A DNA stretch of 44,425 nucleotides, from assembly GCA_002414665.1 (NCBI GenBank), contig DIAF01000032.1:1-44425 (forward strand). The letters are read 5' to 3'. The position numbers were made by a program, and so were the translations under genes. This document shows positions 24,450-32,569 of the stretch, piece by piece. Source of the stretch: Halieaceae bacterium UBA5085 (GTDB lineage Bacteria; Pseudomonadota; Gammaproteobacteria; Pseudomonadales; Halieaceae). The notes below the pieces were generated by a model, which saw nothing but the letters and a program-made list of their open reading frames with translations, made no database searches and was not told the origin of the DNA. Each line of letters opens with the position of its first letter. Position 1 is the first letter of the stretch.

Positions 24450-26690
24450 ATGAACGCTTGTCATGCAGCACCCGATACGATCCGTACGTTCTTCAAGTCA
24501 CTACTGGTAGCCTCGGTGTCAGCTGCAGTGGTTACTTCCCCAGGTGCATTGGCGCAGGGCAGGGCCAATGCGCTGTTGGAAGAAGTGATGGTGACGGCGC
24601 AGAAGAAGTCCGCAGCCGAAGCTTCACAGGATGTGCCGATAGCGATCTCCGCCTACTCAGGCGACAAGGTCGAGGCCATGTTCGCAGTGAATCTGGTGGA
24701 CATTGGCACCACCGCGCCTAACGTACACCTCGCTGAACAGGGCACCGCCCCCCACACTGGCAACTTCATCATTCGTGGCATGGGCACAGCGGGCCAGAGT
24801 ATACCCTCGTCGGACCCGGCCGTTGGCGTGGTGCAGGATGGCATGCCGTTTGGCCTGATCTACGGGGTTGTAACTGACCTCTTCGATATCGAGTCCATCG
24901 AAATCCTTCGTGGTCCGCAGGGTACCTTGTTTGGCCGCAACGTAACCGGGGGAGCGGTGATTATTCGCACCACACGCCCCACTGAGGAGTTCGAGGGCAA
25001 GATCAAGGGTGTCGTGGGGTCCCACGGGCAGAAGGAAATCAGCACCGTTCTCACCGGACCTCTGGCGGATCGCTGGTCCGGCAAGCTCGCCGTTCTCGCC
25101 AAGGATCGCGACGGCTTGTGGGACAACGTCACTCTCGGCGGCGAGCATGGCGAAGAGGAGTCCCTGATTGTTCGCCCCGGAATCAAGTACACCGGTGACA
25201 ACTATGATCTGACGCTTTTGACCGAGTACGCAAAGATCGAAGGCGATGGTATGGCGCCGCGGAATTTCTACCTTTTTGGAGAGGAAATTGATCCATGGGC
25301 TGATAACTCCACGTCTACCGACACTGAAGGCGCAATTGATATCGACTGGTTCAATATAGTTCTTGAGCACAATCTGGACCTCGCCGGTGGCACATTGACT
25401 ACAAACCTCAGCTATCGGGATTTCGAGCAGAAGTTCTGGGGCGATATTGATGGTGCTCCGGGCTTCAACCGCTTCGAATTCGCTGAAGGAACGGGCTTGC
25501 TCCAGGAGCAGGTGGCGCTTGAGACACGCTGGTCGGGTGACCTCAGTGATCGGCTGAATATCACGGTAGGGGTGAACCTGATGGATCAGGAATACACCTA
25601 CCGCGAACGTCGATTGGTGGTTGACCTGCTGGAGCAGCCAGCGGAATCGACCATCGAGCACGCTACTGCGGGCCTGTTCGCCCAGGCGGAGTACCGCCTC
25701 ACAGACAGCCTGTATTTGACCTTGGGTGGTCGTTACTCCTACGAGAAGAAAGATGCGGCAATCGGAGTCATCGGTGACCCGCAAGGGGTGGGAACCTGCT
25801 CTGTTGTGGTGGGCGATATTCCCGCTCCACGCAGAGTAAACTGGAGCGATTGCCGACAGGTCTTTGAAGACGATGAGAGCTGGGGCAACTTTACCCCGAA
25901 AGTCGGCCTGACCTGGGACGTGAACGAACAGATCATGGCCTACACCAGCTACACGCGTGGCTTCCGCAGCGGGGGCTACAACGTCCGCTTTGCTGACGCC
26001 AGCCTTGTCAGCACGCCAGACAATCCGAGGTCTACTCCCGGGCCATATGATGAAGAAGTGGTCGACGCTTACGAGGTGGGAGTCAAGTCAGAGTTGTCTG
26101 GAGGACGCGTGCGCATGAATCTGGCGCTCTTCTACAATGAGTACGAAGACCTCCAGCGCTCGGCCAACAATCAGTCCGGAGTACAACAGATATTCAATGC
26201 TGCTAGCTCGACTACGCAGGGCTTTGAGTTCGACATCGTTGCTGCGATTACGGATAACGTCACCCTGGAGTTCTCTCACGGCTACACTGATGCAGAGTAC
26301 GAAGAGGCGGATTATCTGGAAGCCGCTCGAGGGCTGCCCGCGAGCAGTTTCAAGCTGCAGATGGTGCCCGAGAACACTACCAGCGCCGCGGTGACTTTTG
26401 ATCACGCGGTAGGTAATGCCGGATACCTTACCTGGCGCCTCGCCTACTCCTACATGGACGATGTCGCCAGTGATGATTTCAACTTTCTGATTGTTCCTGC
26501 TTACGAGCTCTACAATGCCAGCCTCTCATATACCAATGCCGCAGAGAATCTGAAGGTATCGCTGTTTGGCCGCAACCTGAAGGACGAGGTCTACTCGCAT
26601 TTTGGCTTCGACAATACTTCGATTGGTTCACGCACGGTGTGGTTGGCTCCACCAAGAACCTATGGTCTGGAAGTCGTCTACAACTTCTGA
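24450..26690 (+). CDS. TonB-dependent outer-membrane receptor 2
   Basis: A 746-residue receptor. A signal peptide (about 1-36, ending PGALAQG) is followed by a plug beginning LEEVMVTAQKK, the NFIIRGMGTAG strand and LRGPQGTLFGRNVTGG. The barrel ends GLEVVYNF. The start is ATG 24450 after AACGAGGTAA. It is transcribed alone with its own terminator, unlike receptor 1 which heads an operon. The shared promoter architecture says both are induced together; two receptors may handle different forms or congeners of the substrate. Confidence 0.95.
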   Translation: MNACHAAPDTIRTFFKSLLVASVSAAVVTSPGALAQGRANALLEEVMVTAQKKSAAEASQDVPIAISAYSGDKVEAMFAVNLVDIGTTAPNVHLAEQGTAPHTGNFIIRGMGTAGQSIPSSDPAVGVVQDGMPFGLIYGVVTDLFDIESIEILRGPQGTLFGRNVTGGAVIIRTTRPTEEFEGKIKGVVGSHGQKEISTVLTGPLADRWSGKLAVLAKDRDGLWDNVTLGGEHGEEESLIVRPGIKYTGDNYDLTLLTEYAKIEGDGMAPRNFYLFGEEIDPWADNSTSTDTEGAIDIDWFNIVLEHNLDLAGGTLTTNLSYRDFEQKFWGDIDGAPGFNRFEFAEGTGLLQEQVALETRWSGDLSDRLNITVGVNLMDQEYTYRERRLVVDLLEQPAESTIEHATAGLFAQAEYRLTDSLYLTLGGRYSYEKKDAAIGVIGDPQGVGTCSVVVGDIPAPRRVNWSDCRQVFEDDESWGNFTPKVGLTWDVNEQIMAYTSYTRGFRSGGYNVRFADASLVSTPDNPRSTPGPYDEEVVDAYEVGVKSELSGGRVRMNLALFYNEYEDLQRSANNQSGVQQIFNAASSTTQGFEFDIVAAITDNVTLEFSHGYTDAEYEEADYLEAARGLPASSFKLQMVPENTTSAAVTFDHAVGNAGYLTWRLAYSYMDDVASDDFNFLIVPAYELYNASLSYTNAAENLKVSLFGRNLKDEVYSHFGFDNTSIGSRTVWLAPPRTYGLEVVYNF

Positions 26691-26699
26691 GTTCGCTTC

Positions 26700-26740
26700 G
26701 CGGTAGTTGCACCCCACGGGGCTGCACTACCGCGCTTTTT
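26700..26740 (+). terminator. Rho-independent terminator after TonB receptor 2
   Basis: GCGGTAGTTGCACCCC (26700-26715) pairs with GGGGCTGCACTACCGC (26718-26733), with one bulged base on each side, followed by GCTTTTT. The stem is ten bases beyond the receptor stop. Confidence 0.85.
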
Positions 26741-26779
26741 CCCCGAAATCCGTTCCCTCTTTAATCAGGTGCCCCGATC

Positions 26780-27964
26780 ATGCGAGAAGCCGTCATTGTT
26801 TCTACCGCCCGTACTCCCATAGGCCGTGCCTTTCGCGGCGCTCTCAACAACATAAAATCCCCGACTCTTGCAGGGCATGCGATTGCCCATGCTGTAAACC
26901 GAGCGGGCATAGAAGCTGAGCGAGTAGAAGATGTTATTCTCGGGACGGTGCTTGGAGCTGGTACCGCCGGCCTTAATGTTGCCCGCAATGCAGCACTGGT
27001 CGCGGGGTTACCGGTAACGGCCGGGGCGCAAACCATCGACCGTCAGTGTTCCTCCGGACTTATGGCGGTCGCGACCGCTGCGAGACAGATCATGGTGGAA
27101 GGCATGGATGTCGTGGTTGCCGGAGGGCAGGACAATATATCCGCGCTGCAGAACCAGTACCTCAAGTGGGTGCAAGAGGAAGCAGACGAGAATGTAGTGC
27201 AGAAGCAGGAGCATGCCTACATGGGTATGCTCCTGACTGCCGAACATGTGGCCAGCAAATATGGCATCAGCCGGGAGGTGCAGGATACCTACGCGCTACA
27301 GTCGCAGCAGCGTACTGCGGCGGCGCAGGCTGCTGGCCGGCTCGACGCTGAAATAGTGCCAATAACCGCGTTACAGAAGCTGGTTGACAAGGAATCCAGG
27401 GAGGTGTCCTACCGGGAAGTCACCCTCGACAGGGATGAAGGTAACCGTGCTGATACGACGCTGGAAAGCCTGCAAAGTCTTGGGCCGGTTATCGAGGGCG
27501 GCTGCATTACTGCGGGCAATGCCAGCCAGTTGTCGGACGGCGCATCGGCCTGTGTGCTGGTAGAACGCAAGCTTGCCGAGCAGCAGGGGTTGCAGCCGTT
27601 GGGTCTTTACCGCGGCATGAGCGTGGTGGGTAATGCACCAGAAGAAATGGGTATTGGGCCGGTATACGCGGTTCCAAAGCTCCTGAAACAGCACGGGTTG
27701 GGTATTGGTGACATCGGTCTCTGGGAGCTGAACGAGGCGTTCGCGGTGCAGGCGGTCTATTGTCGCGACACTCTGGGCATTGATCCCGAGCTCTACAACG
27801 TCAACGGTGGCGGCATTTCGATCGGCCACCCCTACGGCATGACCGGTTCGCGACTGGTGGGCCATGCACTTATTGAGGGTAAGCGTCGCGGAGTTCGTTA
27901 CGTGGTAGTCACCATGTGCGTCGGCGGCGGCATGGGCGCTGCGGGTCTGTTCGAAGTCCTGTAG
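26780..27964 (+). CDS. Acetyl-CoA acetyltransferase / 3-ketoacyl-CoA thiolase
   Basis: A 394-residue thiolase that cleaves 3-oxoacyl-CoA or condenses acetyl-CoA. All three catalytic elements are intact: Cys90 in DRQCSSGLM, the His in GGGISIGHPYGMTGS near the C-terminus, and the Cys in CVGGGMGAAG. The start is ATG 26780. It lies between the terminator of receptor 2 and the convergent BVMO gene; I see no operator or strong promoter immediately ahead, so its transcription is unclear (readthrough or a weak promoter). It would close a beta-oxidation round begun by the dehydrogenase, hydratase and hydroxyacyl-CoA dehydrogenase upstream. Confidence 0.94.
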   Translation: MREAVIVSTARTPIGRAFRGALNNIKSPTLAGHAIAHAVNRAGIEAERVEDVILGTVLGAGTAGLNVARNAALVAGLPVTAGAQTIDRQCSSGLMAVATAARQIMVEGMDVVVAGGQDNISALQNQYLKWVQEEADENVVQKQEHAYMGMLLTAEHVASKYGISREVQDTYALQSQQRTAAAQAAGRLDAEIVPITALQKLVDKESREVSYREVTLDRDEGNRADTTLESLQSLGPVIEGGCITAGNASQLSDGASACVLVERKLAEQQGLQPLGLYRGMSVVGNAPEEMGIGPVYAVPKLLKQHGLGIGDIGLWELNEAFAVQAVYCRDTLGIDPELYNVNGGGISIGHPYGMTGSRLVGHALIEGKRRGVRYVVVTMCVGGGMGAAGLFEVL

Positions 27965-27968
27965 CCGC

Positions 27969-28000
27969 AAAAGAAAGGGCCACTATGGGAATAGTGGCCC
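27969..28000 (-). terminator. Terminator for the minus-strand BVMO gene
   Basis: GGGCCACTAT (27977-27986), loop GGGA, ATAGTGGCCC (27991-28000) is a perfect 10-bp stem. Read on the minus strand it is followed by TTTCTTTT (27969-27976), a good U-run, 22 bases after the BVMO stop. On the plus strand it may also slow polymerase leaving the thiolase gene, but without a T-run. Confidence 0.85.
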
Positions 28001-28022
28001 TGACTCCGGCTCCGTGTGTTGC

Positions 28023-29645
28023 TCAGTCGGGGGCATTCACCTTTCGCATGTCAAAACCTTCCCACTGGTTTTCCATGACCTTGTGCAAGATGCGGCGATA
28101 GCCGCGTACGCCGCCAGAGTAGGGCATGAACACGTGCGGCTTGCCCGGAACCTCGTCACCCATATAGTACGAACGAGCCTTTGGGTAGAGAGTCTCCTGA
28201 GAGCGCTCATTCACGTGCTGAACCCACTTTTGCTCTGCATCAGGTCGTGCCTCCACCTCATCCAGGTCCCGGGCATTCATATCGGTGATCATGTCGCGAA
28301 TAAAGTCCGCGTGGTCTTCTGTGGAGACCAGCACGTTGCTGAGCAGCGACGGACTACCAGGGCCGACCATGATGAAGAGATTAGGAAATCCGGTGGTACT
28401 CAAGCCGAGGTAGTTGGCGGGGCCATCGCTCCACTTTTCTCTCAGTGTCACACCGCCACGGCCAATAATCGCCGGTGCGAGAATTGAGCCGGTAAACACG
28501 TCGAACCCGGTGGCAAAGATAATCATGTCCAGCGGGTACTCTCCGGCCTTGGTCCGGATACCGTTTGCGGTGAATTCGACGATAGGGTGCTCCTTGATGT
28601 CAACCAGCTCCACGTTGTCTCGATTGAAGGCTTCGTAGAATCGGTGGTCCACCGACGGGCGCATGGCCCCGAAAGGAAAACCGCGCGGCGTGAGCTTTTC
28701 GCGCACCACGGGGTCGTGCACTTTTTCAGCGATCTTGCGATGAACGAACTCCACAACCCTGTCGTTGGCCTCTTCGTTGAGCAGGATGTCGTGATAGGCG
28801 AGTGCAAAGCCGAATCCCAGGCGGTTCCAGGCCCTCTCCAGAACCTGTTCGCGAACATCGGGTGGATCTTCCAGCAGTGACTTCTTGTTGGGTATGAATC
28901 CCAGACCGCTGGGAGAATTGCGGGCCTGTTCGCGTCGGGCCGGGTAGTCGGCCTTGATGGCTGCGTCTTCCGCGTCGCTGATATGGGCGTGGCATGCCGG
29001 AATGCTGTAGTTCGCTGTGCGCTGGAAGACGCAGAGATGTGCCGCCTTTTCGGCAATGACAGGGGTCATCTGTACACCGGATGAACCGGTGCCAATGATG
29101 CCGACGCGCTTGCCGATGAAGTCGACCGGATGACGGGGCCACAGGGCGCTATGGTAAACCTCACCCTGAAAATGGGCTTCACCCGGAAAATCGGGTTTCT
29201 TCGGTTTCGACAGTTGCCCGACCGCCATCACCACAAAGCGCGCGGTAATGGGACCACCACGACTGGTGGTTACCGTCCAGTTCGCCGCGGCCTCATTGTA
29301 GGTGGCGGATTCCAGCCTCGTGCTGAACTCAATGTCCTTGCGCAGCTCAAACTTGTCTGCGACATGGCGGATGTAGTCGAGAATTTCGCTTTGCTGTGCG
29401 TAGCGCTCGGTCCAGCGCCACTCCTGCTCAAGTTCTTTCGAAAACCCATAGGAATAGTCATAACTCTCAACATCACAGCGGGCGCCCGGATAGCGATTGT
29501 AGTTCCAGACACCGCCGACTTCGTCCGAGGCTTCGATGACTCTGCAGTTCAGCCCCTCCTTTCGCAAGGTGTACAAGGCTCTCAAGCCCGCAAATCCGGC
29601 ACCGACGATCAGTACATCGATCATGTCTTTGGGCATCTTGGTCAT
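28023..29645 (-). CDS. Baeyer-Villiger monooxygenase (CHMO/PAMO type)
   Basis: Second BVMO, 540 residues, the usual size of cyclohexanone or phenylacetone monooxygenases. GAGFAG at 15-20, the fingerprint FQGEVYHSALWP at 159-170 (exact FxGxxxHxxxWP) and GTGSSG at 185-190 are all present. ATG 29645 follows AGAAGGAGAA. It converts a ketone to an ester or lactone. Having this and the larger BVMO at 6624 suggests two oxygen insertions on the same molecule or on successive intermediates. It is divergent from the MaoC operon and shares a pair of operators with it. Confidence 0.94.
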   Translation of the reverse strand: MTKMPKDMIDVLIVGAGFAGLRALYTLRKEGLNCRVIEASDEVGGVWNYNRYPGARCDVESYDYSYGFSKELEQEWRWTERYAQQSEILDYIRHVADKFELRKDIEFSTRLESATYNEAAANWTVTTSRGGPITARFVVMAVGQLSKPKKPDFPGEAHFQGEVYHSALWPRHPVDFIGKRVGIIGTGSSGVQMTPVIAEKAAHLCVFQRTANYSIPACHAHISDAEDAAIKADYPARREQARNSPSGLGFIPNKKSLLEDPPDVREQVLERAWNRLGFGFALAYHDILLNEEANDRVVEFVHRKIAEKVHDPVVREKLTPRGFPFGAMRPSVDHRFYEAFNRDNVELVDIKEHPIVEFTANGIRTKAGEYPLDMIIFATGFDVFTGSILAPAIIGRGGVTLREKWSDGPANYLGLSTTGFPNLFIMVGPGSPSLLSNVLVSTEDHADFIRDMITDMNARDLDEVEARPDAEQKWVQHVNERSQETLYPKARSYYMGDEVPGKPHVFMPYSGGVRGYRRILHKVMENQWEGFDMRKVNAPD

Positions 29646-29725
29646 CTGGTTCTCCTTCTGGTGGTCTTGGCGGCCCAGCCGGGTTGTATCTCCGGTCAGG
29701 ATCTTGCTGGGCGCAGGCTGGACAA

Positions 29726-29790
29726 ATTATCAACAAGTGCGTTGCATTTAGTCAACATATATGTTGAACTTAATTTGTCTGGACTATGAT
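29726..29790. promoter_or_regulatory. Divergent promoter with two operators
   Basis: Operator TCAAC-ATATAT-GTTGA (29752-29767, 10/10) and TCAAC-AAGTGC-GTTGC (29730-29745, 9/10) lie between the BVMO and MaoC genes. Minus strand: TTGACT (29750-29755), 18-base spacer, GATAAT (29726-29731); one palindrome overlaps the -35 and the other the -10. Plus strand: TTGAAC (29764-29769), 15-base spacer, TATGAT (29785-29790), with the palindrome on the -35. Both units could be controlled together. Confidence 0.73.
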
Positions 29791-29854
29791 TTGGATCATG
29801 CTCGCGGCTTTTTGTGGGCACTGCCGAGCGGAAAATGTAAAGGAAATCGACAAT

Positions 29855-30301
29855 ATGAATCAGCGCGCTGACAGTGAATTCCCCTCTGTACGCATAACCC
29901 GCGACACACCAGTCGGCTACGAATTGCAGCCGGTGAAAAAGCGGGCCGTAATTCAGTTAATGGGATCGCGGCTTTGGGGGCGCTTCAATCCAAATCACTG
30001 GGATCCGGATTACGCGGATTCCACCGGGCTTGATGCCCCGATCCAGACTGGGGAAATGTCCTCCGCCTATATCGCTGAGATGTGCGTCAATCATTTTGGC
30101 GCTGACCTGTTTCGCAACGCGCGGATAGTTTGCAAATACATTGCCTCTACCCTGGCGAATGAAGTCATTACTACCCACGGGGTGGTTTCCGCCAAGACAC
30201 CGGAAGGCGATGGCTACCGGTTCAAGGTAGAGGTCTGGTGTGACAACGAAGCGGGCGAGAAAAAAACGGTCGGTTGGGTGGAGGTCAGCGTCGGTGGTTG
30301 A
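29855..30301 (+). CDS. MaoC-like (R)-hydratase subunit, hot-dog fold
   Basis: A 148-residue single hot-dog protein. The hydratase-type motif appears as GRFNPNHWDPDYA (about 42-54), followed by the PIQTGEM and IAEMCVNHFG segment. The expected Asp of the G-D-x-N-P-x-H motif is Arg43, while the His (48) is retained. The frame is open back to 29786, but ATG 29855 has AAGGAAA ahead. It heads a run MaoC-MaoC-DUF35-thiolase, the gene set that in steroid degraders encodes a hydratase (ChsH1/ChsH2) and aldolase (Ltp2). Partnering with the next gene is inferred. Confidence 0.82.
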   Translation: MNQRADSEFPSVRITRDTPVGYELQPVKKRAVIQLMGSRLWGRFNPNHWDPDYADSTGLDAPIQTGEMSSAYIAEMCVNHFGADLFRNARIVCKYIASTLANEVITTHGVVSAKTPEGDGYRFKVEVWCDNEAGEKKTVGWVEVSVGG

Positions 30302-30355
30302 CCTGGTGAGAACATCGGCAGAGTGCGGCACATGACAACAGCAAGGAGCAGGGCA

Positions 30356-30892
30356 ATGAAAGAGACAACGGCGGCGTTAAATCAATTGCGCCCTCAGAGT
30401 GCCATCCAGGCAGAACAGACACGAGCGTTCATCCGGGGTCTGGAGCAGGATGCCGAGACCTACTGGGATATGGTGCAGGTAGGGGATGAGCTGTCGCGTG
30501 ATCTTCACATGACTCCGGAGCTGATTATCCTCTATGCCGATGGCGTCGAGGACTTTAACCCCTGGTACGAGGCCTGGAGAATGAACTCGTGGCATATCCC
30601 CGGAGAGTCTCCCTTTGGAGGCGCCATCGTACCACCGCTGCTGGTATCGCATTTCATCCTCTCTGTGCAGTTCGACCACACCCGCCCTTTTGCGATCGGC
30701 TCGATCCACACTTATCACGATTCTGAAATCCTGGCGCCGATTCCCGTCGGTGCAACGGTCCGTATCACGACTCGCGCCGTGGACAAGTACGAAAAGCGCG
30801 GGCGGCGTTATGTGCGCCACGAGGCAGATGTGGTGGACGCGGATACCGGGACACATTACTTCCACGAAACCCGCGACATTCTATCCTTGTAG
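30356..30892 (+). CDS. MaoC-like partner protein, hot-dog fold
   Basis: A 178-residue hot-dog protein with an N-terminal helical extension. At the hydratase motif it reads EDFNPWYE (about 65-72): Asp66 is kept but the His is Tyr71. So the Asp/His pair normally held in one subunit is divided between this protein and its upstream neighbour. ATG 30356 has AAGGAG at 30343-30348; an upstream ATG at 30323 is less well placed. Ten bases separate it from the DUF35 gene. In the actinobacterial steroid pathway a MaoC protein fused to DUF35 (ChsH2) pairs with a second MaoC (ChsH1); here the parts are separate genes. Confidence 0.8.
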   Translation: MKETTAALNQLRPQSAIQAEQTRAFIRGLEQDAETYWDMVQVGDELSRDLHMTPELIILYADGVEDFNPWYEAWRMNSWHIPGESPFGGAIVPPLLVSHFILSVQFDHTRPFAIGSIHTYHDSEILAPIPVGATVRITTRAVDKYEKRGRRYVRHEADVVDADTGTHYFHETRDILSL

Positions 30893-30902
30893 GGAGACAG
30901 CC

Positions 30903-31346
30903 ATGATGCATGAAGCAAAGAGCTTCGTTGTCGACGGCTTGATGGCAGAAGGTTCCGAAGGTGTCCGCTTGTGTGCTTCCAGTTGCGGGGGATGTGGCAG
31001 TGTGTATTTCCCACGGACTGTCAGCTGCCGCAACCCCGATTGCTCGTCAACGTCTCTGGAGGAAAAGCTGCTGGAGGGTCGGGGCATACTTTACAGTTAT
31101 ACGATACAGCGCTACCAGCCGCCAAACCTGTTTCGAATCGATAACTGGGAGCCCTATGCGCTTGGCTTGGTGGATCTGCCGGAGGGGATTCGGGTGATGG
31201 GAATGTTGTCTGGTTTTGATCTCGACAACATCCGTATCGGCGAGACGGTGAAGCTGATATCCGAATGCCTGTTCACGGATCCGGATCGGGGAAAAGTGAT
31301 GACGTACAAGTTTGCTCCCGAGATAACGGGGAGGGACGCGCAGTGA
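30903..31346 (+). CDS. Zn-ribbon/OB-fold DUF35 protein
   Basis: A 147-residue protein with the rubredoxin-like zinc ribbon CxxC-x10-CxxxxC (Cys28, 31, 42, 47 in the GGCG...SCRNPDC region) followed by an OB-fold-type C-terminal domain (IRVMGMLSGFD to TVKLISEC). DUF35 proteins partner with thiolase-like enzymes and can be needed for Ltp2-type aldolases. The start ATG 30903 follows GGGAG; its stop overlaps the GTG of the thiolase gene (GTGA), consistent with a stable complex between the two products. Confidence 0.88.
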   Translation: MMHEAKSFVVDGLMAEGSEGVRLCASSCGGCGSVYFPRTVSCRNPDCSSTSLEEKLLEGRGILYSYTIQRYQPPNLFRIDNWEPYALGLVDLPEGIRVMGMLSGFDLDNIRIGETVKLISECLFTDPDRGKVMTYKFAPEITGRDAQ

Positions 31347-32533
31347 AGCCAGTTTATGTCCTCGGCGTCGGCGCCCACCCGTGGGGGAAATGGCCGAACA
31401 AGCCCCAGGTTGCTTTGGCCGTAGAGGCGCTGCAGGCCGCATTCATGGATGCGGGAATTGGCTGGCCGCAGGTCGAAGGCATGGTGGCCGCCAGCTCCCG
31501 TTTTGAGGGGGGTATGGGCTGGGGACTGCATGCCAACGAAGTTGTGCAGACGGTGTCTGAGCAGGGTATTCCCTGTATCAATGTGGGCGGCGCCTGCGCT
31601 GCAGGCGTTATCGCTTTTCACACGGCCTGGGCGATGATTGCGAGCGGGCAGCACGACGCAGTGGCCGTCGTGGGAGCGGAGCGGATGCCCAAGGGGTTCA
31701 TTCCGCGACCGCCGGGTAGCCAGGACGATATCAGCGACTCCGACTACCTGCGCTGGGTCGCGATGGGTGCCACTAATCCCGCCTACTGGGCGCTGGAGGC
31801 ACAGCGCCGCTTTCATGAATACGGCACCACGCCTGAGACCCTTGCACTGGCGGCCGTCCAGATGCGTAGTAATGCCGCGGGTAACCCTTATGCCCGTTAC
31901 CGCGAGCCGTTGACGGTGGCTGAGGTACTGGCATCGCCGATGGTCTCCGATCCGTTGCATTTATTGCAGATCTGCCCGGTGAGCGATGGCGCGGCCGCTC
32001 TGGTGTTGGGCAGTGAACGGTTTCTCGCGCATGTCGACCGGGATCCTGTGCAGGTCGCGGGCTGTGCCGTGGGGTCGGGCCAGTTTGGCGATCCGGCAAG
32101 ACGCATTCCCACCATTGCCAATAATGTCTTGCCCGGTGTGGCGCATACCAGCGAAGTGGTGGGGGCGGTCAGTCGCGCTCTGAAGATGGCAGGCATGGGG
32201 CCCAGAGACGTCGATATTCTGGAGATGGCCGATAATTCAGCGTGGCACCTGCTGGCCTGGCCGGAGCTGTTTGGTATTGTCGAGCCCGGCCAGAGCGACT
32301 GGATGCTGGCGCGTGGCCGCTATGCCCGGGACGGGGATCTTGCTCTCAACCCCGGCGGTGGCTTCCTGTCTTTTGGGGAGGCGACCACAGCCCAGGCGGT
32401 ACTGCAACTCTGTGAACTCACCTGGCAGTTGCGCGGCGAAGCCGAGGGGCGACAGGTGGCGGGCGCCAAGGTCGGTTTGTCTGCGGTGCTGGGTCTCGGC
32501 GCCAATGGTGGCTCGGTGGTGCTAAAACGCTAA
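31343..32533 (+). CDS. Thiolase-like lipid-transfer protein / putative retro-aldolase
   Basis: A 396-residue SCP2/thiolase-fold protein. The nucleophilic Cys85 lies in VGGACAAG. The later thiolase motif, normally SxGHPxGxxG, reads GGGFLSFGEATTAQ, so the catalytic His is missing. This pattern fits the non-thiolase branch, in which members such as Ltp2 perform retro-aldol cleavage of a 3-hydroxyacyl-CoA made by the hydratase. It starts at GTG 31343 with GGGGAGGG ahead and overlaps the DUF35 stop. Activity as an aldolase is inferred from context and the degenerate motif. Confidence 0.82.
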   Translation: MKPVYVLGVGAHPWGKWPNKPQVALAVEALQAAFMDAGIGWPQVEGMVAASSRFEGGMGWGLHANEVVQTVSEQGIPCINVGGACAAGVIAFHTAWAMIASGQHDAVAVVGAERMPKGFIPRPPGSQDDISDSDYLRWVAMGATNPAYWALEAQRRFHEYGTTPETLALAAVQMRSNAAGNPYARYREPLTVAEVLASPMVSDPLHLLQICPVSDGAAALVLGSERFLAHVDRDPVQVAGCAVGSGQFGDPARRIPTIANNVLPGVAHTSEVVGAVSRALKMAGMGPRDVDILEMADNSAWHLLAWPELFGIVEPGQSDWMLARGRYARDGDLALNPGGGFLSFGEATTAQAVLQLCELTWQLRGEAEGRQVAGAKVGLSAVLGLGANGGSVVLKR

Positions 32534-32569
32534 CCGGCAACCTTTGTGGTTGTCTTGAGGGGGACATTC

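Noticed and set aside
24657..25784. 375-codon open frame on the minus strand across TonB receptor 2
   Set aside because: Antisense to conserved plug and barrel sequence, no ribosome site and no motifs.
27977..28000. Perfect hairpin as a riboswitch or small RNA
   Set aside because: A stem with a U-run on the minus strand directly after the BVMO stop is fully explained as a terminator.
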